From positions 62,675,793-62,739,792 of the forward strand of contig OX326958.1 of assembly GCA_946800325.1 (NCBI GenBank): 64,000 bases of DNA. The letters are read 5' to 3'. Below, piece by piece: positions 47,963-59,000 of this stretch. Each line of letters opens with the position of its first letter. Positions within the stretch are counted from its first letter, which is position 1. The translations under genes were made by a program, and so were the position numbers. The DNA is from Luzula sylvatica (Eukaryota; Streptophyta; Magnoliopsida; Poales; Juncaceae). The notes below the pieces were generated by a model, which was not told the origin of the DNA, made no database searches, and was given only the letters and a program-made list of their open reading frames with translations.

Positions 47963-48163
47963 CTTGTTTTTTCTTTTTGTAATTTTATGTTGTGAGGGAG
48001 AGTTTGTTATTTTTGTGCATACATGCATTTTTGAATTCGAGTATTTTTTTTTTTTTTCTACTCTTAAATGATTTTATGTAAATTCAGCTTCCTCAGTTTA
48101 TTTAAACTTACAAAATTATCCCTACAAAATGAAAATTGGATCGACAACTACACTATTTTACTA
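47963..48163. other. Methyltransferase 3' flank
   Basis: 3' UTR and AT-rich spacer; nothing else is seen. Confidence 0.5.
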
Positions 48164-48304
48164 TGTTGCGCGGATACTCCAAAAAACCGAATTTAGTCGT
48201 ATTGCCGTATTCGTATTGGATCTTAAATCATGTGTTAAATTGTCGTATCGTCGTATCCGATACGCGTCGCCGTATCGCCGTATCGGCGTATTCGTGCAAC
48301 ACAA
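48164..48304. mobile_element. Short GTATCG-rich element with terminal inverted repeats
   Basis: Begins TATGTTGCGCGGATAC and ends TATTCGTGCAACACA (inverted). It is about 140 bp and made largely of CGTATCG words. Related to 40116-40655. Confidence 0.5.
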
Positions 48305-50260
48305 CTATTTTATTGATTTCTTTGTATAGACTAGAAGAGTGATTTTGTTGATCATAATCCAACTTAGTACTCTTTTTAAGCCATTTTTTTCATAAATAAA
48401 AGAATATAACGAAATTAATTTGTGATTATGAGTTATCTATCACAATAAGCATGACTACTAGTCCACATAGATGGCATGAAGCCGCAATAAAAATGTGAAC
48501 AAGATACACGTATCTCTTGCATTTGCAATATTAATGGAAGCAATATTCCAAATATTTGTTGCAACTTTTTCTTTAATCTTTATCATCTTGCTCTTAATTA
48601 AACCCCACTGTCAAAAACTCCTATCTCTATCTACTATGAATTATTAATATTGTATTTCTTAAATATATGATAAGAACATGAATTTTTTTTATAAATATTG
48701 GAGGAAACTAATTTAATATTCAAGGAAACCGGTCTTGTAACATCCGTCTACACTCGTGGAGGTTTTTCTTCTCTCTACAATTCTCCGACGTTGACTGCCG
48801 AGTAGTGATGTGGACACTTATCCGCATATATCTCGGGGTTTCCATTCTCCTTCCACATTTGAATATCTCTTCCATATTGATTTCCATCTTTTGAGACAAC
48901 TCATGATATTTTTTTTCATGTCAAATTTATAAAAAATATAGTCATTTGCAAATTGCAATGTTTGTAAATCTGAACCGTACACTTACCCGAATAACTTAAG
49001 AGTCATCGATTCATTGACCGCACAAGTGGATGAACCGGTTGAATCATCGTAAGAGAGAGTTGGTCATTTTTGTGTATACATGAAGGGGCAATTTCAGGTA
49101 TATCCCTTCAAAAATTCAAAATATCAAATTACTCCCTCTAAACTTGATAATATCAAATTTATCCCTCTAAAACTTCAGTTTTTTCAAATTTATCTCGAAC
49201 TAACAGAAGTGTTAAGTTTAACAAAAATGTTGTGAAATGACATTTTTACCCGTCAAAATATATTCATTTTCTGGGTCTGGATTAATCTCAAACAAAACCA
49301 CTTCTTATTCCAAACCCGATAAACAAGTTCTTCTTCTACAACTTAGGTCTGGGTCTAGATTAGAGTTGAGTTTTCTTCATTTCTTCAACTATGGTCTGGA
49401 TGGAGCTCTCACTACTCGATTCTCCATATTCAATTAGATCAGATCGAGCTAACTTTGTGAACATTCCCATAAATAGGTGGTCTGACGCAAATCGCAGGAG
49501 ATAGGGTGCGCTCTGGCCTCGTGTGGTAATCCAGTACCCACAATCGCGCTTTGCCTATATAATCCTCCCGGAAATTACGTGGGCCAAAAACCGTATTAGC
49601 AAGAATTATTATGTTTTCTTCTCTGAATCTCTATCATTATATGCTTGTATTGTGCTTAATATACATACCAGAATATGAATTAGAGAACTAAGAGAGGTCT
49701 TATTTATCAGGAACTATCCTAATAAGATATTTCAAGAAAATAAATTAGTTAAGTTGGAGTTTCTAAGATGAAAAGAGAACTTCTTATCCCAATGTATCTT
49801 AATTTTTTTTAGAAAGAAATAGTTGTTCTCCATCATATTGCTATTATATCTTAGCTATAGAAAATATCTTTCTGAATAATTAACAAATCTAAAGTTGACA
49901 TGTTTTACGTCACTTCAAACAAATTATATGTTTAATCACTTAACATATGGAATGCAACATATATTATGTGTATATCCTAAATATAAGTTTTACAATAAAA
50001 TTAACAATGTTTTTTTATAAAATTAACAAATCTCAAGTTCTCCATTCAATTTTATTAAAAACAAGAAAAAATATTTACGGAGATTTTAGAAAATAAAGTT
50101 ACATAGGCCAGATATTTATTTTCCGCCCAGCCCGAGAGAAATATTTTGCCTTTTGCTATTCTATTCTTATCGTGAAACCCTGCACCGATAAAGCCATATA
50201 TCCTTCGGTCTTGGCGCGCGCACACGGCGCGTAAAATTAACAATGTTACGTGGACATTCT
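48305..50260. other. Intergenic DNA
   Basis: Degenerate repeats of the type ATATCAAATTTATCCCTCTA occur near 49120-49180. Short open frames are present, but none is recognised. Confidence 0.4.
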
Positions 50261-50268
50261 TTTGTGAA

Positions 50269-51172
50269 TAGTGTTTTAAAAATCGGACCGGACCGGCCGG
50301 TTCAACCAAAAAAACCGGACCCGGACAAGAAAACGGTTTGTTTTGATTATTAGATCGGATTTACATGAAAGCCGTAAAAACACGGTTGAACCGACCGGTT
50401 TAGTAAATAAAACCATGTCGAACCGCCCAATTAAACCGGCCGGTTTATTTTCCATTCTTTGTCACTTTCTTTGTCACTGAGATTCTCAGGATTTGGAGAT
50501 CTATTTCCCTCATTTCACCGTGATTTTCTTCTTGATCCAGCGTGGTTTGTTTCCTGATTTATTTACCTTTCACGACTAGGTTTCTCAGTCAGGAAAGGAG
50601 TCTCCGAATTAAGTGAGCTCCTTCAAGCAAAAGGAGGCTCTGAATTTAATCTCCATAGATCTCTACAAGATATTTGCAGATGATTTTCTGGTTTATTCAG
50701 GTGAGTAATTAATTAAGGGCCGTGTTCTTCAAATTCAAGATCATAACAATTGGTTACTGTATTTGATCTCTCTAGTACTGAGATTACTGTATTCGATCTT
50801 CCTTCAAATTCTTCGAATTAAAAAATAATTGTATATGTCGAATTCAATCTCCCTTTGTCGTTATTTTGACTAGTTATTTTTCTTACAAATCGATATCGTA
50901 CAATATGATTGTGACAAATTATTGGTTAAATAAACTTTATAATTTGATGTTTGTTATTTATATGTTATTTGAGAATTAAATTTTGTATGTTTATTATGCT
51001 CGAAATCTGAAAACTTTATGTCTGATTTTCAAAAATTACGGTATTAAACATGATGATATTTTTTTTGTATTTTCAAACCAACGATTGAACCGGTCGACCC
51101 ACCGGTCCGATCAGTGAACCGGTGATCCGAGATTCGGCCGGGTTGATGTCCGGTCCGGTTTTAAAAACATTG
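50269..51172. mobile_element. hAT-like non-autonomous element with CCGGTCCGG subterminal repeats
   Basis: Ends TAGTGTTTTAAAAATCGGAC and the complement of GTCCGGTTTTAAAAACATTG are inverted repeats. Flanks TTTGTGAA (50261-50268) and TTTGTGAG (51173-51180) are an 8-bp target duplication with one mismatch. Subterminal DNA is rich in CCGGTTT/ACCGGTC palindromes. The core has no transposase frame. Confidence 0.78.
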
Positions 51173-51631
51173 TTTGTGAGACATTCCACCTTATAGAGAT
51201 AAGTCGAGAATGGGAGCATGTCTTGTCCAAAGGCTTTTGGACAAGAATCCGTCCAAAGCCCTTTCATATCCTTATGATTTTCGATCCGATGATTAATAAT
51301 TTTTATCACAAAAATTTATATTTAAGTCCTTATAATATTAAATTACAAAAACATATTTGTATTAATAAAAATCATATTAAGTTGTACAATTTTTTAATAA
51401 AACGTACATAATCAATGTAAGTGTGTCTTGTGTTTTAGAAATATGATAAAAAAAATAATTAAAACGCATGAAAATATTTTTCATGATATTAAGAGCTTCG
51501 GACCTATTATTATCCAATTCTTTGGACTAGATCTGAACCCGTCGAGAATATATTTATTGTTGTCAAAACAGGTAGTTTTTATTTTGTTGATGTGGTGCTA
51601 TTTGTGTTATCAATTATATTTTTTATCATGT
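51173..51631. other. AT-rich spacer
   Basis: No feature is recognised. Confidence 0.4.
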
Positions 51632-52080
51632 GTTTCACGGGACACATATCTCAAATGGTAAAAAATGATAAAAAAAAAACAAGTCCTTAAAACCAAATTA
51701 GTTCCCATCAAAAAAAAAAAAAAAACAAATTAGTTTCCTCCAATATAAAAAAAAAGTCATGTCCTTGTCATATATTTTAGAAGGTTTCGTAAATAGAATA
51801 GTATTTGAAAATGGGATCTAATTGAGAGCAAGATGATGAGAAAGATTGCAACATTTTTTGTGAAATATTGTTTCATTAAATATTGCAACGAAATGAGAAA
51901 GAAGTTGCTACCTGTATTTTGTTCATGTTTCTATTGTGAATTTCATGCCACCTACATGATTACAACTCATGCTAATTGTAAACTCATAATTTTCATATTA
52001 ATTTCGTATTGTTTTTTATTTATCAATTAGAAAATGGTAAATAAAGAAAAAATGAACATAAAAAAATAAAAATACTAATT
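51632..52080. repeat. AT-rich dispersed repeat family, partial copy 1
   Basis: Shares GGACACATATCTCAAATGGT and GAAAATGGGATCTAATTG with the later copy at 53350-53775. Confidence 0.7.
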
Positions 52081-52544
52081 TTGGAATTATTATCAACAAA
52101 ATCAATTATCTATACAAGTATACATTACCGAAACTACATGCTGTCCGGATCGTCAATTATCACATAAAATGTAAATAGATCTTTTTTTTAAAATTTTTAA
52201 ATTAACTGAGGCAAAATGGATATAGAACAAATAAAATGGATATATAACGAAGCGAAGATACTTATATTCAAAATGAAATATTATCAAATGTCCATGATGA
52301 CATTGTGACCACCCACAAAGGAGAAATATTGCTTCTTATCTACACCCTTAATTTTATTGAATTAAAAATATCTGGTTGTCACGTCTAATTATTGGGTCTG
52401 ACGAGTGATAAACGAACAAAATATTGGAAAATTGAATGTGGAACTAATTTGTAGGGATATTTCGATTGTGATAATTTGCAAAATATGCTGATTTTTGTTT
52501 AAGAAATATTATACTTGTTCCTTTTAATATTATTTTGTATATAT

Positions 52545-54190
52545 GCATTTTGCATTCTATTTTCGTACGTATAATATTTTTACACATTCAAATTATGGAA
52601 ATCAGTATGTATGAACAACGATAATATTAATGTCAAAATAATGAAACAATTAAAACAAATATATTTGATGAAATCTTAGAATTAAAAAATAATGTAAAAT
52701 AATGAACACTAAAATGATTATAACAAAAAATATGATTATAAAAAACCAATGATTAATTAATAATCTAAATTTTGACATATATCATAATCTAACGATTTAA
52801 AGAAATGTGAATGCTGTTAACCCAATTCTATTTTGGTTAGTTATTATCAATGTTTGATAAAAATTGATCTGAAGAAAATTAACATCAAAATCATTTTGTA
52901 TGAAGTTTAGGGGATTTGCATGATGCTTATTTTTTAGGGATACAAATGAAAATCATGACTTTTCATAATTGTGCAGTTTTATGTGGAGGAGGACTAAATG
53001 ACCAATGACCAAATATATATTCACTAGACAATGACTTGATCATATGAATCTAAAAAATACAGTCAGAACAAATATAATAAATTAATATTTGATCAATGTA
53101 TCTTCTGATATAATATGATTGTCCTGGAATACATATTATGTCTTCATAAATATAAAAATAAATAATGATAATAAGGTAAAAACACAAAAACATATACATT
53201 TTTCACTCACAGAAAATCATCAGTAAATTTGTTCTTTCTTCTCCCTTTAATTTTCCTTTAATTTTCCTTTAAATTTGTCAAACCAATTAGCGGTTCCAAT
53301 TTTTTTTTGGTGCAATCTTGTATTAATTATATTATATTTTCTACTCACGGTGTTTTGAAGGACACATACCTCAAATGGTAAAAATTAAAAAGAAACAAGT
53401 CCTTAAACATCAAATTAGTTTCCTCAAATATTAAAAACTAATCATCTATATCCTTATCATATAATTTTAGAAATATATTAATTCATAATAAGATAAAATA
53501 GTTTTTTGAAAATGGGATCTAATTGCGGACAAGATGATGAGAAAGATTGAAATACTTTTTGTGGAATATTGTTTCATAAATATTGCAATAAAATGAGAAA
53601 TAGTTGCTACCGGCTATCTTGTTCATGCTTCTATTGTGAATTATTTCATGCCATCTACGTGATTAGTAGTCATGCTAATTGTAATTCTCATATTGATTAG
53701 GTTTTATTTTTATTTATCAATTAGAAAATGGTAAATAAAGAAAAAATGAGTAAATAAAACGTAAATACTAATTGGAGCTATGTGTTATTTCTCACATTAG
53801 AGAATCATAATTTGAGTGTGTTTTTTGTTTGAAAATTATAATTTATTTTGAAATATTACTTAAATTTTTTATTAAACTTCCGATTTTTGTCAAAAATTTT
53901 AAATTTTTATCTAAAGATAATAATTATCTACAACTTGATATGTTAATATTAATTAAAAAGATATGTCAAAAATTATAATTTAATTATTAGGTGAGAAATG
54001 ATTAATATTATTATAAAAAATTTCACAAAATATATTTCTAAAATATTAATCATATTACTTTTGATATGCATAAATCAGATAATATCACTGAAATATATAA
54101 AAGTATGTAAATAGAAATATTGTAGAGTGTTTGTTGAGAAATGTTGACTGAGTTTACTATCGAAAATACGGTTTAACCCGCTAGTTATTA
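52545..54190 (+). mobile_element. AT-rich dispersed repeat, copy 2 (possible non-autonomous Helitron)
   Basis: Matches 62815-63925 collinearly and ends at the same place (GGTTTAACCCGCTAG then TTATTATT). The CTAG-T end is compatible with a Helitron 3' terminus, but no convincing hairpin lies before it. No coding capacity. Confidence 0.45.
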
Positions 54191-54250
54191 TTGTATATTA
54201 TTTATAAACAAATAAATAATATACATTGCGGTAGAATCGGTTGAACCAGA

Positions 54251-54458
54251 AACTTGTTTGTAATTATACAAAATAATTGTTAATTTTCTGCAATCTTAAA
54301 ATTGTTAATCAACAAGAAATATACATTGCGGTATGTCACAGTCTTTATTTTTGTTTTTTGAATTCATGTGTATTCAAAAAGTACATTGAACTTGTTTGTA
54401 ATTATACAAAATAATTGTTAATTTTCTGCAATCTTAAAATTGTTAATCAACAAGAAAT
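54251..54458. repeat. 70-bp duplication, period 138 bp
   Basis: AACTTGTTTGTAATTATACA...AATCAACAAGAAAT occurs at 54251-54320 and 54389-54458 without a visible difference. It lies just before the GC-rich minisatellite. Confidence 0.85.
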
Positions 54459-54470
54459 TTCAAAGTTATC

Positions 54471-55167
54471 CCCCCCGGGGCCGGACCCGCGTGGGCGCCG
54501 CCCCCCTTGCCGGACCCGCGGGGCCCAGGGCCCCCCGCCCCCCCGGGCCGGACCCGCGTGGGCCCGACCCCCCCGGCCGGACCCGCGTTGGCCCGACCCC
54601 CCGGGCCGGACCCGCGTGGGCCCGACCCCCGGGCCGGACCCGCGTGGGCCCGACCCCCGACCCCCCCGGGCCGGGCCCGCGTGGGCCCGACCCCCCCGGG
54701 CCGGACCCGCGTGGGCCCGACCCCCCCGGGCCGGACCCGCGTGGGCCCGACCCCCCCGGGCCGGACCCGCGTAAACCCGACCCCCCCGGGCCGGACCCGA
54801 CCCGCGTGGGCCCGACCCCCCCGGGCCGGACCCGCGTGGGCCCGACCCCCCCGGGCCGGACCCGCGTGGGCCCGACCCCCCCCTGGCCGGACCCGCGTGG
54901 GCCCGACCCCCCCGGGCCGGACCCACGCGGGCCCGACCCCTCGGGCCGGACCCGCGTGGGCCCGACCCCCCCGGGCCGGACCCCCCGGGCAGGACCCGCG
55001 TGGGCCCGACCCCCCGGGCAGGACCCGCGTGGGCCCGACCCCCCGGGCCGGACCCGCGTGGGCCCGACCCCCCGGGCCGGACCCGCGGGGGCCCGACCCG
55101 CGTGGGCCTGTCCCGCGGGGGCCCGACCCGCGTGGGCCCGTCCCGAACCCCCTTCTTCCCGCCCTAA
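54471..55167. repeat. Extremely GC-rich minisatellite, about 29-bp unit
   Basis: Roughly 22 units of CCCGGGCCGGACCCGCGTGG plus GCCCGACCCCC. GC content is above 80 percent in a genome window that is about two-thirds AT. The unit leaves most frames open on both strands, so long Pro/Gly/Arg-rich frames here (260-286 codons) are by-products of the repeat. Its left edge abuts AT-rich DNA abruptly, and its right edge passes into a CA-rich tract. Confidence 0.92.
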
Positions 55168-55171
55168 CCTG

Positions 55172-55311
55172 CATGAAAAAGACAAACACACAAACATTAT
55201 ACACACAGATAAGACACACACACACACACATACATCACACACATACACAGATCAGATACACCCATACATCATACACATATCACACATACATACAAGATAA
55301 AATTACACATG
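55172..55311. repeat. CA-rich microsatellite
   Basis: Degenerate ACACAC/ATACAC tract directly right of the GC-rich array. Confidence 0.9.
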
Positions 55312-56400
55312 TAATGAAAAGAGTCTTGTGGTATTTTCAGACCCAAAGGGATCCGTGAAACTTCATACTATCCTGCTGCAGCGAGTTATTTTGGTGCTTC
55401 TGAAATTTATGCAAAAAAAGAAAGTTAGACTTGCAAACAGTACAAGTAAAATAAATAAGGAATTGAGACTTGAGAGATAATAATAAGTACCAGGTAATAA
55501 GATGCATTCATCACAGCAATGACTCGGTTCTCTTCACCACTGTTCGATCCCCCTCATTAATCGCTGCTCAAAATAGTACTTTTGCACAATTTGGATCCTT
55601 ATCTACAATTCGAATCACAGAAAAAAGAGAGAGAAATTCAGATAAGAGAAAAGAATAGTACTTTTGCTAGAAGCAAGTAATTCTTGCTTGCTCTCACATC
55701 AACAAAAAAATGAAAGAAGAAGGCAAACTTGGAATTCTTGAAATAAATTCAGATAAGAGAAAAAATAGCCAACAAAAGATGCAAACTTGATATGAAAAAT
55801 AATTCGAAAAATACAGGAATTTTAGTATTTTACCTCAACCTGTTTTGCATGAACAGAACATAAGGCCCAGTTGGAACTGTATGCACTGTGGTTACTTCTT
55901 CAAGAAGAAATCGAAGGGAGAACTCTCCATTTTTGCTTCTTCTAGAAACAGAAAGAAATCTCTCATTGTCGCTGCGTTTCTAAGACATCTTTGATTTTGG
56001 AGCAGAAAAAATGAGAGAGAACTCGCCTCAATTGGTCGAAGAGAGAGAGAGAGAGAGAAACTAGATATGTCGCTCTGTTTCTAACTCATCTTTGATTTGG
56101 AGCAGAAAATATGAGAGTTCTTCAATTGGTCGAACAGAGAGACCTGAGAGACTCAAAAGAGAGATACTGAGGAGAGAGAGCTAGGAGAGATTCTCCTATC
56201 TGTTGGCTCCGACGTGTCTTTGTACTTGCTTGCTTCAATTGGTCGAAGAGAGAGAGAGAGAGAAAGACTAGATATGTCGCTCTGTTTCTTTGATTTGGAG
56301 CAGAAAATATGAGAGTTCCTTCAATTGGTCGAAGAGAGAGAGACAGAGGAGAGACTCAAGAGAGAGAGAGAGAGGGAGAGAGAGAAAGAGGGGTTGGGCG
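55312..56400 (-). other. Possible transcript downstream of a minus-strand promoter, gene not recognised
   Basis: The minus strand carries CT-rich leader-like DNA (56030-56390) and intron-like borders, but only very short frames such as one at 55900-55980. A repeated block CAATTGGTCGAAGAGAGAGA ... CTAGATATGTCGCTCTG occurs near 56030-56133 and 56236-56332. It could be the 5' part of a gene cut by the GC-rich array, or a non-coding transcript. Confidence 0.3.
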
Positions 56401-56401
56401 A

Positions 56402-56495
56402 GTATATATAGAGAACAGGGAGGCTCCTCCAACGTCTCTCTGGATATGACCGTTGGAGGAGAAGATTCTAGGCCTTGCTCGATATAGCCGTTGGA
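56402..56495 (-). promoter_or_regulatory. Promoter-like module: TATA box and two MSA motifs
   Basis: On the minus strand: TCCAACGGCT (56486-56495), TCCAACGGTC (56448-56457) and CTATATATAC (56402-56411). Both decamers fit the M-specific-activator consensus YCYAACGGYY bound by three-repeat MYB factors in G2/M-phase genes. They lie in the normal order and distance upstream of a TATA box. Function is inferred. Confidence 0.5.
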
Positions 56496-56529
56496 GGATA
56501 AAACTACTTAGTTGTTTTTTAATTATTGG

Positions 56530-56640
56530 ATTCAAGAGTTTAAAAGCTGGCGTTAATTTTTAATTGTTCAAATACTATATAATGTACAGACTTTTCAAAT
56601 TGGCATCGTTGAGTTTTAGTTATGCGGTCATTTTCATAAG
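56530..56640. repeat. Inverted dispersed repeat, copy 2
   Basis: Reverse complement matches 45700-45890 (GGCATCGTTGAGTTTTAGTT, ATTTTTAATTGTTCAAATAC). It abuts the MSA promoter-like module. Confidence 0.75.
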
Positions 56641-58111
56641 AAAGACAAAATTAAGATCTTGACGGAAGAAAAATAAAAGAGAAGAATTCCTATTTTTGTT
56701 GCATTTTCCTGCAATTAACAAAGTATTTGTGTCCCAGAACATAAATGATAAATGTTTCCAGCATTTTTTTATAAAACCACTCATTCGCATTCGACAAACA
56801 TTCATTCGATTAATTTTCAAAAACGTTTAATACATAACTACCAAAATAAGGATCCTTCAAATTTTAATGAAAGAGAGGATTATTACAACAGTCAAATAAA
56901 AATTTTCTTGAGATATTTATGCCTGCAAAATTTGCATTATTAAATCTTTTTAATCATTCGAAACTTCTAATCAATACTCTATTAGAGGTGTATACGGAGA
57001 TACAGGACGTATCCAGTAGTTTCCTGAATGGAGAAAATTGAAGGCCGTTAGAAGATTTTAGGTACGCAAAAGCTTGATTTATTTGTAGACAAAAGATATT
57101 TTGAGAGTTAGAAGGGTTTTTGTGCAAAATGACAGAAAATTGCAAGATTGGGTGTATTTCTAAATGTGTAAGATCTCCGAGGGTATATAGGAGAAATGTT
57201 GCAAAAAGTATTAAAGAAAAAAATATATTGAAAGTTACAAGGGTTTTTGTGCAAAACGGCGGAAAACTGTAAAAAATCAGAAATTTTGGGTATATTGTAA
57301 ATGTGTGAAAATGAAGATTTCCGAGGATATATATATATTAGAGAAAGTGGCTGCAAAGAAATTATGGGAATTAAGAGGTGTTTTAGGTCAAATTGCAAAT
57401 AGCAAAGATTTGTGGGTATGTATGTAAAGTTGAAGAGGAAAACGGGTTAACGGATCTTGCTCAATTTGGAGTGTTCTGAGTGTGTGTACCAGTTCACTGA
57501 GTTTTCTCGAGAGTGTATGCATTGGGGATTGCTTATAGAACATGTTTTCGAGTGCTTCTTGTTCCCCTCTGAGAGACCGGTACCGGTACCAACAAGTTTT
57601 TTTGTCCAATTTCAGGTTCTCAGCGATTTCAGTTTTTTTGTCCAATGGCAGTGGTAAGTTCGTTGAAGAAAGATACATTCGACAAGAAAGTTCCCTCGAA
57701 TCTCGGTTGCTTTCTGAGGAGTACATAAGGTCCAAAATGGATTGAAATTCATTAGAAAAAGATTAGTATTTAAACCCATTTTAATGTGGTGTTATATTTT
57801 ATTTATTTATGTTACAATGAATACACATTTTAATGTGGTGTTATGTTTAAAGATTAGTATTTAAACATATTTTATTTATTTATTTATCTTAATTGCATTT
57901 TCCCAGGAAAATAGATTGAAATTCATTAGAAAAAAAAAACCTAATTTACATCTAAAGGAACACAATAGAAAGAAAAAAAATCACAAATCAAAATTGCAAT
58001 ACAAAACTCATAAATAACCTAATCTTAATACCGCATAAATAACTAAACTTGTATACAATTATCAGAAGAGATCGTCATATACAACTATCTCATACTCTCA
58101 CATTTTATAAT
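56641..58111. other. Intergenic DNA with a tandem duplication
   Basis: A duplicated block of about 115 bp (57101-57215 and 57226-57345) shares GGGTTTTTGTGCAAAA. Short frames at 57388-57745 on both strands are not recognised. Confidence 0.4.
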
Positions 58112-58869
58112 TCATGTATTTTTATAAGATTTATCAATTTGGATTTCCTCTCCCGCTGGCAGCGATTCGGATTGCGGCGTTTTCTTCAATTTGCTGACAT
58201 CATATCCTTGCTCTTTCGCCTTCTCGAGTAATTCATTATACTTTTCCTCTTCGATTGTAGCCGTCCTGCTTAATATCTACATATCAGACAAATAATATAA
58301 ATTTGAAAAAAATTAAAATCGAACTTTCGTAATTCGCAAACACTACACGAGTCAAATATGAGAATTTCAGACCAAAAACACCCAAATAATTATAATTTAT
58401 TACAAATCTAAATTAATTATTGAAATTTAATGATGTATTAATTACTTCTCAAATTAATTATTGAAATTTAATGATGTGCTACTATTCCTCTCCAGTGAAG
58501 ATTCAAAATAGAGATTACCCTAAACCCTAAATCATTCTTAACTTAATCAAAATTATAAACTAATGAATCGAAAGAATCATACCCAAAGATATTTCCTTGT
58601 AGGTTGACCCACAAGTACAACAGCATGTTGATAATCCTCATCGACGTAAAGCACCCAATAATCTCCCACGACTGGAAAAATCGGAAGAAAAGGCGGTACG
58701 TAGAACTTAACCTTCAATTTCGCCTCGTCGCTGTTCAACACCTAATTGAATGAAGCCACGTTTGCCATCAGTAAATGTCTCGTTCAACACCTTGACGGTG
58801 CCATCTTCGTTTAGGGTATACGTGGCACGAGTATCAGTACCGGATTTGGGCTGGAATAGAGAAGGGAAC
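58112..58869 (-). pseudogene. TIL: Temperature-induced lipocalin (TIL) pseudogene
   Basis: Two exon-like parts (58583-58869 and 58112-58276) are separated by an intron with good borders (TGG|GTATGA, ATGTAG|ATATT). They encode FQPKSGTDTRATYTLNEDG, then (after a break) NSDEAKLKVKFYVPPFLPIF and DYWVLYVDEDYQ, then EKAKEQGYDVSKLKKTPQSE. All match plant TIL, a small membrane-associated lipocalin. The N-terminal part (Met to about residue 28 of the usual protein) is missing and replaced by intron-like repeat DNA. A deletion with frameshift near 58735 removes the EGTAYKADP region. It is not translatable as a whole. Confidence 0.85.
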
Positions 58870-59000
58870 CTAATTTGAATGCAATTAACCCTAATTGGAC
58901 CGAAATTAACCCTAATTTACTGAAATTAACCCTAATTTGAATGTCATTAACCCTAATTGGACCTAATTGGACAGAAATTAACCCTAACATCGAGAAAAAA
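58870..59000. repeat. Degenerate AATTAACCCTAATT repeats
   Basis: Several roughly 20-bp units (AAATTAACCCTAATTTGAA) lie immediately 5' of the lipocalin pseudogene, where the coding N-terminus should be. Confidence 0.7.

Noticed and set aside
54415..55358. Long Pro/Arg/Gly-rich open frames on both strands (up to 286 codons)
   Set aside because: They come from the 29-bp GC-rich minisatellite, which has few stop words in any frame. No start context, intron or domain supports a protein.
57388..57745. Overlapping frames on both strands of 66-115 codons
   Set aside because: No domain, no splice signals of note and no codon pattern favouring one frame.
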